Origin: Planctomycetota bacterium
GTDB taxonomy: Bacteria; Planctomycetota; B129-G9
DNA: 9,017 nucleotides
Assembly (NCBI GenBank): GCA_030607235.1
Contig: JAUWEX010000031.1
Location: 1 to 9,017 of the forward strand
Direction of reading: 5' to 3'
Positions 1 through 5,738 of this stretch are shown here, piece after piece. The translations under genes were made by a program, and so were the position numbers. Numbering within the stretch: the stretch's first letter is position 1; every line of letters starts with the position of its first letter. Below the pieces are notes generated by a model, which made no database searches, had not been told where the DNA came from, and saw only the letters and a list, made by a program, of their open reading frames with translations.

Positions 1-1
1 G

Positions 2-1030
2 ATTGAGCGATTGATATTCTGGTACGAGACGCTTCCCTGGCATCGCAGTACAACGGCGGATCCCATTATTGAACTGCGGATTACACGTAATGCGTATTCG
101 AAGGAGACTATTGAGGCAATAGGACGTTTTCTCAATGCTTCCGGGCAAGAGGAAGATAGAGTGCATTCTATTTTGCAGTTTGCGTTACTTTGCATTCTTG
201 AAAGTATCAGTTACACTCGAAAGGACGGACAATATCTCCGCTGGGATTATCGCGCTGGACGCCGGCAAGGTAAAAAGCGCTTCGACAAAGGCACAATTTT
301 GAGTTTCGATACGGCGATGAAACACAAATTGCGTGAAATTGTTACGGATTTGCGTTGTGCCGAATCGCCCGAAAGTTTGTTTCCCGTTGTAAAGCACAAA
401 GCGGACGTGCGACTCTATGAAGATTCTTGTCTTAATATATTGCCGAATCTCCATTCCGAGTCATATGATTGCCTTATTACCTCGCCGCCATATTGTAATC
501 GTTATGATTACACGCGTACATATGCACTGGAACTTGCCATGCTCGGTGTTGGTGAAAAACAACTTCTTGAACTCCGACAAACGATGCTAAGTTCTACTGT
601 GGAGAATAGAGAAAAGGATCTGCTTGCGCTGAATCAAGAATGGAGACGAGCCATCATTGCTGCCGACGAACATTTGTTGCTGCAAAACATTCTTGCATAT
701 CTTGACTCGCAAAGAGAAAACGGCCTACTCAACAATAGGGGAATCCCGCGCATGGTGCGCGGCTATTTCTACGAGATGGCATGTGTTATTTTTGAGGCGG
801 CCAGGCTACTGAAGAGAGGGGCTCCTCTTATCATGGTCAACGACAACGTTCGATATGCCGGGGCAAGCATTCCCGTTGATATCATCCTTTCGGATATTGC
901 CGATCAGTTGGGTTTTATAACGGAAAAAATTCTGGTGCTTCCGAACGGCAAAGGAAACAGCAGCCAGCAAATGGGCGCACATGGACGTCAACCTCTACGT
1001 AAATGTGTATATATTTGGCGAAAGGCATAA
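2..1030 (+). CDS. Type II DNA methyltransferase (SPPY type), 5' end outside window
   Basis: This is the C-terminal part of an S-adenosylmethionine-dependent DNA methyltransferase that modifies an exocyclic amino group (N4-cytosine or N6-adenine). The reading frame is open to the left window edge, so a TTG at 11 is not taken as the start. Counting from that TTG, the catalytic motif TSPPY is at residues 157-161, followed by a long helical region (about 180-260) that may help recognise the target. The C-terminal block GNSSQQMGAHGRQPLRKC at 315-332 is typical of these enzymes. The AdoMet-binding FxGxG motif is not visible and would lie upstream of the window. The next gene is an AvaI/BsoBI-type endonuclease starting within 4 bases, so the pair should form one R-M system. 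From the AvaI relatives I infer N4-cytosine methylation in CYCGRG. Base composition is clearly more AT-rich than the genes beyond 2297, which suggests horizontal transfer. Confidence 0.88.
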   Translation: MERLIFWYETLPWHRSTTADPIIELRITRNAYSKETIEAIGRFLNASGQEEDRVHSILQFALLCILESISYTRKDGQYLRWDYRAGRRQGKKRFDKGTILSFDTAMKHKLREIVTDLRCAESPESLFPVVKHKADVRLYEDSCLNILPNLHSESYDCLITSPPYCNRYDYTRTYALELAMLGVGEKQLLELRQTMLSSTVENREKDLLALNQEWRRAIIAADEHLLLQNILAYLDSQRENGLLNNRGIPRMVRGYFYEMACVIFEAARLLKRGAPLIMVNDNVRYAGASIPVDIILSDIADQLGFITEKILVLPNGKGNSSQQMGAHGRQPLRKCVYIWRKA

Positions 1031-1033
1031 TTG

Positions 1034-1987
1034 ATGGCAAAACCACATTTGCAGCACCTTAAATACGCTAAGAGACTTGAAACTGCTTACGAGGCTGTTC
1101 GAGCGGGATTTGTGGCGCTTGCTCTTGAAAAAAATCGTCGTGCGACACCTTTTGTGGCTCAAGCCCGCGCATTGAAAACAGCGGCAGGCAAAGCAAAATC
1201 GCCCGCTGGTCTTCTTAGGATTCCAGAGATTAAACCAGCCTTACTGACAGCATCGGGAGTATCCGACAAGGCAACAAATCACCTCCAAGATTCGGATAAA
1301 CGGGATGCCGTTCAAGGTCTTATAAAAAATTTCCTCGAGCCGGCAGGCGCCGGTTTTGTTGAGGAACTCGTTTTTCGTTTTTTATTAACACGGGGCGATA
1401 CGCTTGGGGGCTCGATGCGCAATATAGGCGGATTTATGGCGCAAAAAAAACTTACACGTGCCATTATTGCTTACTTGAGACTTGCAGGACATCAGTGTCA
1501 GTGGTTGCACAGTGAAACTAAAGAGTGGAATGAGTTGCCGGAGGCTGATACCGATGTGGAATTAACCTTGCGCGGTCTCTGCTGGAATTCCAAAAAAGGC
1601 CCCCGCACGCTTCTCTACAATCTGACAGTTCCGTTTTTTAGAAATAACGTGGATTTGGTATTACTCAACTGCTCCGCCCAAGACGCGTTACCTGAAATCA
1701 TCAAGACACCAAGCATTTACATGGCACTTGGCGAACTTAAAGGCGGTATTGACCCGGCAGGGGCTGATGAACATTGGAAAACGGCGCGAACTGCGCTTAA
1801 TCGTATTCGCGATGCTTTTGAAAAAAAGAAGCACAAACCTCACACCTTCTTTATTGGCGCGGCTATCACAACCAAGATGGCCACAGAGATCTGGGACATG
1901 CTCAAGAAAGGCATTCTTGCAAACGCCGGGAATTTGACCGACGATGATCAGATTGCGTCAATTTCACAATGGTTATGTTCTATTTAA
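1034..1987 (+). CDS. Type II restriction endonuclease, AvaI/BsoBI family
   Basis: This is a restriction endonuclease of 317 residues, close to the size of AvaI and BsoBI (about 315-323). Counting from the ATG, D207 (in VDLVLL), E234-L-K236 and H247 reproduce the active-site pattern known for BsoBI (D212, E240, K242, H253). The spacing from E through K to H is identical, and the D-to-E spacing is one residue shorter. The block [11 protein letters not shown] at 120-130 also looks family-typical. The expected target is CYCGRG (inference from the family). The methyltransferase stop TAA (1028-1030) is followed at once by TTG then ATG. I chose the ATG at 1034 because AAAGG at 1021-1025 stands 8 bases before it; the TTG at 1031 would add one residue. 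The gene is probably co-transcribed with and translationally coupled to the methyltransferase. It shares that gene's AT-rich composition. No frameshift or lost catalytic residue is seen, so it appears intact. Confidence 0.88.
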   Translation: MAKPHLQHLKYAKRLETAYEAVRAGFVALALEKNRRATPFVAQARALKTAAGKAKSPAGLLRIPEIKPALLTASGVSDKATNHLQDSDKRDAVQGLIKNFLEPAGAGFVEELVFRFLLTRGDTLGGSMRNIGGFMAQKKLTRAIIAYLRLAGHQCQWLHSETKEWNELPEADTDVELTLRGLCWNSKKGPRTLLYNLTVPFFRNNVDLVLLNCSAQDALPEIIKTPSIYMALGELKGGIDPAGADEHWKTARTALNRIRDAFEKKKHKPHTFFIGAAITTKMATEIWDMLKKGILANAGNLTDDDQIASISQWLCSI

Positions 1988-1999
1988 AAACGTGGAACC

Positions 2000-2064
2000 C
2001 GCCCAATAAATAGAAAACCAACGCTGTTTGTTTCAAAAGGAATTGTGCAAATTTATTATGGGCG
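2000..2064. repeat. Imperfect inverted repeat downstream of the endonuclease
   Basis: The arm CGCCCAATAAAT (2000-2011) is mirrored by ATTTATTATGGGCG (2051-2064), a perfect match apart from a 2-base AT insertion. The intervening loop is 39 bases. It begins 13 bases after the endonuclease stop codon. It could be a weak transcription end structure or a scar end; no strong T-run follows it. Confidence 0.4.
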
Positions 2065-2108
2065 TGTTTTGGTGCTGATGTTACAGAAAAGGGGACTCTT
2101 GGTTTTCC

Positions 2109-2200
2109 CCTGTGTTCTCTGCGTCCCGCCACAAATCTCGTCGGGCAAGTTCACGTGAATTCGTGGTTCCAAAAAATCTGCGAAATCTGCGGATAGAAAG
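2109..2200. repeat. Patchwork of formulaic intergenic repeat phrases
   Basis: The stretch contains CCTGTGTTCTCTGCGTCC (2109-2126), TTCACGTGAATTCGTGGTTCC (2150-2170) and a short tandem ATCTGCGAA/ATCTGCGGA (2176-2193). Phrases of this type recur in non-coding DNA of many large bacterial genomes, notably in the PVC group, as I recall them; origin and function are unknown to me. No reading frame explains them. Confidence 0.45.
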
Positions 2201-2233
2201 AAATCACATCGCGAATCCGCGCACAAGATTTGT

Positions 2234-2329
2234 CAGTGGGTGGAAGCGAAGCGCCCCGCGCGATAGCGCGTAGCGAGCGGGTTTTGCAATAGGTGGCTAC
2301 TCCCCGCTTGGGAGCAGGCCCTGCCTGCT
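2234..2329. repeat. Two-hairpin dispersed element, copy 1
   Basis: On the + strand the copy consists of a box around GGTGGAAGCGAAGCGCC (2239-2255), hairpin 1 (CGCGC-GATA-GCGCG, 2257-2270), a 42-base linker starting TAGCGAGCGG, and hairpin 2 (AGCAGGC-CCT-GCCTGCT, 2313-2329). The box and linker resemble those of copy 2 at 5638-5738, while both stems have unrelated sequence. Read on the - strand, the element spans the last codons, stop codon and 3' flank of ahbB. Confidence 0.5.
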
Positions 2330-2767
2330 TTTTTTGAATTCGTGAAGTGTGTGCAGCACGATCTTCGCTTCCGGCGCGATCGCCGCTTCCAGCCTCCTCA
2401 GCACGCCGGCCAGTTCGTCCGCGTCGCGCGCGTGAACCATCGTGTAGAGGTTGTACGACCAGTCCGGCGCGGTCTCACGCTCGTAACAGTGGCTCACCTC
2501 GTCGAACTCCGCCGCCGCCGCGCCCGCGCGCTCGATATCGTTTTTAGGCACCAGCCACGCCGCCATCGCGTTCGCGCGCCAGCCCGCCTTGTGGTAATTT
2601 ATCGACGCACCCACGCGCTTTATCATGCCGTCGCGCTGCATTTTCCGCAGTCGCGCGACGAGTTCGTCCTCGCTCACGCCCAGTTTTTGCGCGGCCTCGC
2701 GCCAGGGTCGCGCCTTCGCGGGCAGGCCGTCGTCGAGCGTGCGGATGATTTCGATATCGCTACACAT
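2297..2767 (-). CDS. ahbB: Siroheme decarboxylase subunit B (AhbB)
   Basis: This is the 156-residue subunit of the cytoplasmic enzyme that decarboxylates the two acetate groups on C12 and C18 of siroheme to give 12,18-didecarboxysiroheme. It has an N-terminal Lrp/AsnC-type winged helix fold (about residues 4-52), then the family blocks SHCYER (92-97), the signature YNLYTMVHA (105-113) and HEFKKSR (142-148). YNLYTM and the terminal EFKK motif identify AhbB rather than AhbA, which has YNVWFT. The start ATG lies inside the end of ahbA with an 8-base ATGTGTAG overlap, and GGGGAG stands 7 bases upstream. AhbB partners with AhbA as a heterodimer. The tail after EFKKSR (QGLLPSGE) lies in the palindromic arm of the two-hairpin element, so it may be a late addition. 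A plain Lrp/AsnC regulator is less likely given the motifs and the ahbC/ahbD neighbours. Confidence 0.93.
   Translation of the reverse strand: MCSDIEIIRTLDDGLPAKARPWREAAQKLGVSEDELVARLRKMQRDGMIKRVGASINYHKAGWRANAMAAWLVPKNDIERAGAAAAEFDEVSHCYERETAPDWSYNLYTMVHARDADELAGVLRRLEAAIAPEAKIVLHTLHEFKKSRQGLLPSGE
2313..2335 (+). terminator. Rho-independent terminator acting on + strand transcription
   Basis: A 7-bp stem AGCAGGC/GCCTGCT with a 3-base loop (2313-2329) is followed by six more T (2330-2335). In this orientation it would stop rightward transcription coming from the R-M genes before it runs antisense into the heme operon. It lies inside the last codons of ahbB on the opposite strand, where it is preceded by A's and would not work as a terminator for ahbB. 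Confidence 0.6.
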
Positions 2768-3248
2768 CGCCGCGCTCCCCGGTCATATCAAGGCGCACAC
2801 GGAGTTTGAAAATCTTCTTCGCGGGAAACGACGCCACCGGCAGGCCGATTCGTTCGCCGAGATCGCGTAGCGTCGCCTCCATCTCCCCGCGCGTCTCCGC
2901 CGCCAGTGTGAACCATACGTTGTACCGCTCCCCGCCGTCCTCCGCGCCGCGCAGGTAACAGTGCGACACGCCGGGCAGCGCGCAGATTGCGGCGGCGATT
3001 TCGTCGACGAGTTTTTCCGGCGCGGCCACCGCCGCCAGCGTCGTCGCACGCCCCAGGCGGGCCTGGTTGACGACCGGGCCGATCCGTCGTATCAGGCCCG
3101 CCCGCATAAGCGCGTTTATCCGGCGGAGCAATTTGTCTTCGGTTGTTCCGATTTCTGCGGCGAGCGCCGCGTAGGGCCGCGTCTCCAGCGGCAGCTCGTC
3201 CTGCAGGCGCGTCAGGATATCTCTGTCGATTTTGTCGAGACCGCTCAT
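2760..3248 (-). CDS. ahbA: Siroheme decarboxylase subunit A (AhbA)
   Basis: This is the 162-residue partner of AhbB in siroheme decarboxylase, the first committed step of the alternative heme pathway. An Lrp/AsnC-like helix-turn-helix region occupies about residues 5-56 (RPYAALAAEIG, then GLIRRIGPV), followed by SHCYLR (95-100), the AhbA/NirD-L signature YNVWFTL (109-115) and FPAKKIFKLRV (141-151). I chose the ATG at 3248, which forms an ATGA overlap with the stop of ahbD. A start at 3275 would add nine unlikely residues inside ahbD. In this family the Lrp-like fold binds the tetrapyrrole rather than DNA (family knowledge). A NirD/L-type role in heme d1 synthesis is the alternative; it is disfavoured because typical ahbC and ahbD genes precede it and no nir genes are seen. 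Confidence 0.93.
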   Translation of the reverse strand: MSGLDKIDRDILTRLQDELPLETRPYAALAAEIGTTEDKLLRRINALMRAGLIRRIGPVVNQARLGRATTLAAVAAPEKLVDEIAAAICALPGVSHCYLRGAEDGGERYNVWFTLAAETRGEMEATLRDLGERIGLPVASFPAKKIFKLRVRLDMTGERGDV

Positions 3249-4324
3249 TTCTCCCCGCCCGGTACGTAGGGGCACATGGTTTCCTCGCCGAGGAAATCGC
3301 CGCTCTCCGCCACGGCGCGCGCCCGGCAGCCGCCGCAGACCGCCCGGTATTCACAGACCCCGCACTTGCCGCCGAGCAGGTCGGGGTCGCGGAGTTTGCG
3401 GAACAATTCGGAGGTGCGCCAGATTTGCGAAAATTTTTCGTCGCGTATGTTTCCGGCGCTGCGCGGGAAATACCCGCAGGGCATCACCTCGCCGCCCGCC
3501 GAGACGAACGCGAAGTGCCGCCCCGCCAGGCAGCCCCTCGTCCGCGCGTTCAGGCCGAAATTTTCGCGGTTGACCGCAAGCCCCTCCCGCCGCGCCTCCT
3601 GCCGCAGGACGCGGTAGAACTGCGGCGCGCAGGTCGGCTTAATCTGCAATCGGCTGGTGCGCGCAAGGTTGTATATCGTGTGCATCGCCGCCTCGTATTC
3701 GTCGCGGTCGAGCAGTTCGCCGCGCATCTCCCATGCCGAGCCGGTCGGCACGACGAAAAACGCGTGCCACGCCACCGCGCCCATCTCTTCGGCCAGCCGC
3801 AGTATCCGCGCCATGTCCGCGACGTTGCGGCGCGTGAAGGATGTGTTTATCTGGAAGGGCACGCCCGCGTTGCGCAGTGTTTCCGCGGCGCGCATCACGG
3901 ACGCGAAACTTCCCTCGCGGCCGCGGAACGCGTCGTGCTTTGCGGCCTCGCAGCCGTCGAGACTCAGCGACACGCGCGCGATGCCGCTGTCGATAATTTT
4001 TTTTGCGACGCTTTTATCGACGAGCGAGCCGTTTGTCGCCAGCGCCATTGCCAGTCCCATTTCTTTGCCACGGCGGGCGAGTTCAAAAATATCGGCGCGC
4101 ATCAGCGGCTCGCCGCCGCTCAGGATGACCGTGCACGGGTTGAGCGCGGCGATGTCGGCAAGCAGTGCCTCGGCCTCGGCGGTGGTGAGTTCGTTTCGCG
4201 CGTCCGCCTTAGGCGGATTTCCGGCGCGGCAGTGCAGGCAGTCGAGGTTGCACGCCGCCGTCGTCTCCCACGCCACCAGGCGCGGTAGAAATTCGCCTTC
4301 GGATTTATGCGGTGTCGGTTTCAT
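3245..4324 (-). CDS. ahbD: Heme b synthase, radical SAM enzyme (AhbD)
   Basis: This 359-residue radical SAM/SPASM enzyme catalyses the last pathway step, oxidative decarboxylation of two propionate side chains of Fe-coproporphyrin III to vinyls, giving heme b. The [4Fe-4S] motif CNLDCLHC has cysteines at 25, 29 and 32, and the SAM-binding GGEP is at 70-73. AhbD-typical blocks follow: GAVAWHAFFVVPTG (182-195) and PTCAPQFYR (230-238). C-terminal cysteines at 265, 283, 321, 324, 330, 333 and 351 fit the auxiliary cluster region, including the CGGCRARA segment. The gene starts 7 bases after the ahbC stop; GAGGAAA lies rather far upstream, so coupling to ahbC is likely. Right after the radical SAM cysteines the protein has NPPKAD (36-41), encoded by a dispersed palindromic sequence. 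The distinction from AhbC or NirJ rests on the TCAP block and the sequence around it. Confidence 0.92.
   Translation of the reverse strand: MKPTPHKSEGEFLPRLVAWETTAACNLDCLHCRAGNPPKADARNELTTAEAEALLADIAALNPCTVILSGGEPLMRADIFELARRGKEMGLAMALATNGSLVDKSVAKKIIDSGIARVSLSLDGCEAAKHDAFRGREGSFASVMRAAETLRNAGVPFQINTSFTRRNVADMARILRLAEEMGAVAWHAFFVVPTGSAWEMRGELLDRDEYEAAMHTIYNLARTSRLQIKPTCAPQFYRVLRQEARREGLAVNRENFGLNARTRGCLAGRHFAFVSAGGEVMPCGYFPRSAGNIRDEKFSQIWRTSELFRKLRDPDLLGGKCGVCEYRAVCGGCRARAVAESGDFLGEETMCPYVPGGEK
4202..4217 (-). repeat. Palindromic coding element, copy a (in ahbD)
   Basis: TCCGCCT-T-AGGCGGA (4203-4217) is a perfect 7-bp inverted repeat with one central base. On the coding (-) strand it encodes NPPKAD in the loop after the radical SAM cysteines of AhbD. 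Confidence 0.6.
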
Positions 4325-4331
4325 TTTTTCG

Positions 4332-5507
4332 TCAGCGGATTTCCTCGTCCGTCAGGTAGCACGCGGGTTCCTCGGCCCAGATGTCGCCGCTTACCGCCTC
4401 GGCCCGCGCGCGCATCCCACCGCGGCAGGCGTCGAAAAACCGACACGTCGCGCAGCGCCCCTTGATGTGTTCCTTGCGCCGCCGCAGTTCGGCCAGCAGC
4501 GAATTGTCGGGGTCGTTCCAGATTTCGCTGAAGCGCCGCTCGCGCACGTTGCCCAAAACGTGTGTCCGCCAGAACTGGTCGGGAAAAACGTCGCCGGTGC
4601 AACCCACGCAGCCGATGCGCTCGCCCGAGGCGTTGCCGCCGTTGGCGCGCAGCAGGCGCAGGGTTTCCGCGGCGCGCACCGGGTCGGCATCGCGCTGTTG
4701 CAGGTAAAGATAGACGCCGTCGGCGGGGTTGTCGACGGTGAGCACCTCGGTTTCGGGATTGTGCGCGGCCAGGTCTTCGGTCCGGCGGAAGATCGTCTCG
4801 ACCGCGCGGCGCATTTCGTCGTGCGGCAGGTCGTCGCCCGCCATCGCACGGCCCGAGTAGACCAGGTGGTAGACGCACAGGCGCGGGATGCCGTTGTCGC
4901 GTACCAGGTCGAAGACGTTGTCGAGGTCGCCGACGGTGCGGCGCGACAGTGTGAAGCGCACGCCGACGCGCACGCCCGCGTCGATGCAGTTGCGTATGCC
5001 GCCGAGCGCCTTGCGGAACGCGCCCGGCACGCCGCGAAATTCGTCGTTGGATTTTTCCAGCCCGTCGAGGCTCACCCCCGCGTAGGCGAAGCCCGCCTCG
5101 CGGATTCGCTCCGCCGTTCGCGGCGAGAGCAGCGTGCCGTTGGTCGACAGGACCGGCCGCAGTCCGCAACTCGCGGCGTATGCGCCCAGTTCCACGATGT
5201 CTTCGCGCATCAGCGGCTCGCCGCCCGAAAAGAGCAGCACGCGCACGCCGAGGTCGGCGAGGTCGTCGATGAGCGCGCGCGCTTCGTTGCCGGTGAGTTC
5301 GTCTCGCGCCGGTGCCGCGCCGGATTCGGAGTAGCAGTGCGCGCAGCGCAGGTTGCAGGCCGACGTGCAGTTCCACACGACCACCGCCGGGGCGATTTTG
5401 CCGTCGGCGGATTCGCGTCCGCCCGTTGTCGCGTCCGCATTAGGCGGATAGCGCATCGCGTCCGACGGGCCTGCCCGCCCGCAAAGCAGTCTGGTGATAC
5501 TAATCAT
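4332..5507 (-). CDS. ahbC: Fe-coproporphyrin III synthase, radical SAM enzyme (AhbC)
   Basis: This 391-residue radical SAM enzyme removes the two acetate side chains of 12,18-didecarboxysiroheme to form Fe-coproporphyrin III. The cluster motif CNLRCAHC has cysteines at 51, 55 and 58, with SGGEP at 94-98 and VSLDGL at 145-150. AhbC-typical blocks are YHLVYSGR (213-220), EVLTVDNPADG (254-264), DQFWR (310-314) and HIKGRCATCRF (347-357); further C-terminal cysteines are at 300, 303, 352, 355, 361 and 383. I chose the ATG at 5507 because the MISITRLLCG N-terminus matches known AhbC starts; an in-frame ATG at 5573 would add 22 residues across a palindromic repeat. The linker after DAMRY holds PPNAD and a second GCGGACGCG repeat, an unusual insertion before the core domain. 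It is the first large gene of the heme operon and overlaps a proposed small ORF by 8 bases. Confidence 0.92.
   Translation of the reverse strand: MISITRLLCGRAGPSDAMRYPPNADATTGGRESADGKIAPAVVVWNCTSACNLRCAHCYSESGAAPARDELTGNEARALIDDLADLGVRVLLFSGGEPLMREDIVELGAYAASCGLRPVLSTNGTLLSPRTAERIREAGFAYAGVSLDGLEKSNDEFRGVPGAFRKALGGIRNCIDAGVRVGVRFTLSRRTVGDLDNVFDLVRDNGIPRLCVYHLVYSGRAMAGDDLPHDEMRRAVETIFRRTEDLAAHNPETEVLTVDNPADGVYLYLQQRDADPVRAAETLRLLRANGGNASGERIGCVGCTGDVFPDQFWRTHVLGNVRERRFSEIWNDPDNSLLAELRRRKEHIKGRCATCRFFDACRGGMRARAEAVSGDIWAEEPACYLTDEEIR
5433..5448 (-). repeat. Palindromic coding element, copy b (in ahbC)
   Basis: GTCCGCATTAGGCGGA is nearly identical to copy a, including the flanking GCG. It is read on the coding strand as YPPNAD (residues 20-25) in the N-terminal linker of AhbC, just before the conserved core. 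Confidence 0.6.
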
Positions 5508-5580
5508 AATCCGTTCTCGATATCGGCGGGCAGTCCGCCTCATGCGGACCGCAGCCAAGTCTTTTTCCCACAAATTTCAA
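5500..5580 (-). CDS. Putative 26-residue small protein or leader peptide before ahbC
   Basis: A TTG start at 5580 is preceded by a strong AAGGAG (5592-5587) at 6 bases. It opens a frame of 26 codons that begins MKFVGKRLGC, contains PHEAD at 12-16 and ends SRTDYD. Its TAG overlaps the ahbC start as ATGATTAG, the same 8-base overlap geometry as ahbA/ahbB (ATGTGTAG). The palindromic repeat inside it is read in the same frame as in the four protein genes that carry it, which supports real translation. A Cys-Pro pair at 17-18 resembles the minimal heme-regulatory motif, so a heme-responsive leader is conceivable but speculative. No known family is recognised. The alternative is that this is simply untranslated leader. 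Confidence 0.45.
   Translation of the reverse strand: MKFVGKRLGCGPHEADCPPISRTDYD
5533..5549 (-). repeat. Palindromic coding element, copy c (in small ORF before ahbC)
   Basis: GTCCGCCTCATGCGGAC forms a 6-bp stem with a 5-base loop. It shares a 16-base identical core with copies d and e. It lies upstream of ahbC within the proposed 26-codon ORF, where it reads GPHEAD. Confidence 0.6.
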
Positions 5581-5586
5581 AACCCG

Positions 5587-5592
5587 CTCCTT
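5587..5592 (-). promoter_or_regulatory. Strong Shine-Dalgarno AAGGAG ahead of the ahb operon
   Basis: AAGGAG on the - strand lies 6 bases before a TTG at 5580 and 79 bases before the ahbC ATG. That is too far to serve ahbC but ideal for the small ORF. Sequence right before ahbC (GAGAACGGATT) offers no comparably good site, so ahbC may depend on coupling to the small ORF. Confidence 0.5.
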
Positions 5593-5637
5593 GTTTTTCA
5601 CCTTGCGGCGAAAAAACGCAGCCGCTTTAATCTTCGC

Positions 5638-5738
5638 CAGTAGGTGGCAGCAAGCGCCTCTGCCGTCGAAGGGCGGCAGACAGCGAGCGGATGCTGGAAT
5701 AAGTGAATACTGCCCTATTGCCTCCGGGCGTTGCCCGG
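5638..5738. repeat. Two-hairpin dispersed element, copy 2
   Basis: The + strand shows the box AGTAGGTGGCAGCAAGCGCC (5639-5658), hairpin 1 (TCTGCCG, 8-base loop, CGGCAGA; 5659-5680), a 43-base linker starting CAGCGAGCGG, and hairpin 2 (CCGGGC-GTT-GCCCGG, 5724-5738). Copy 1 at 2234-2329 has the same order, a 42-base linker and closely similar box and linker sequence, but different stem sequences. The copy spans the end of the GNAT gene and its 3' flank. Confidence 0.5.

Larger units (their letters stand above)
1988..2296. other. Gene-free boundary region between R-M module and heme operon
   Basis: These 309 bases lie between two convergent transcription units and contain no credible coding region. 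They hold an imperfect inverted repeat (2000-2064), a patchwork of short formulaic phrases (2109-2200) and most of a two-hairpin element (from 2234). Composition shifts here from the AT-rich R-M module to the GC-rich chromosome, so this is the likely junction of the acquired segment. Confidence 0.7.

Noticed and set aside
2297..3248. ahbA/ahbB as Lrp/AsnC transcription regulators
   Set aside because: The C-terminal YNVWFT and YNLYTMVH blocks and the ahbC/ahbD neighbours identify siroheme decarboxylase subunits.
5508..5573. N-terminal extension of ahbC to an ATG at 5573
   Set aside because: Known AhbC proteins begin like MISITRLLCG. The extension reads the palindrome in a different frame from all other copies and has no good ribosome binding site.
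3143..5630. Long + strand open frames antisense to the ahb genes
   Set aside because: They are arginine/alanine-rich shadows of GC-rich codons, resemble no family, and the - strand frames contain unmistakable AhbA, AhbC and AhbD motifs.
5605..5638. Alternative hairpins upstream of ahbC as an attenuator or riboswitch
   Set aside because: GCGGC/GCCGC and GGCGAA/TTCGCC can pair, but the stems are short, the T-run is in a loop and no known riboswitch fold is recognised.
5629..5658. TTGCTG-N18-TAAAGC promoter for the ahb operon on the - strand
   Set aside because: The -10 match is poor and the spacing suboptimal; it is no better than chance in such a stretch.
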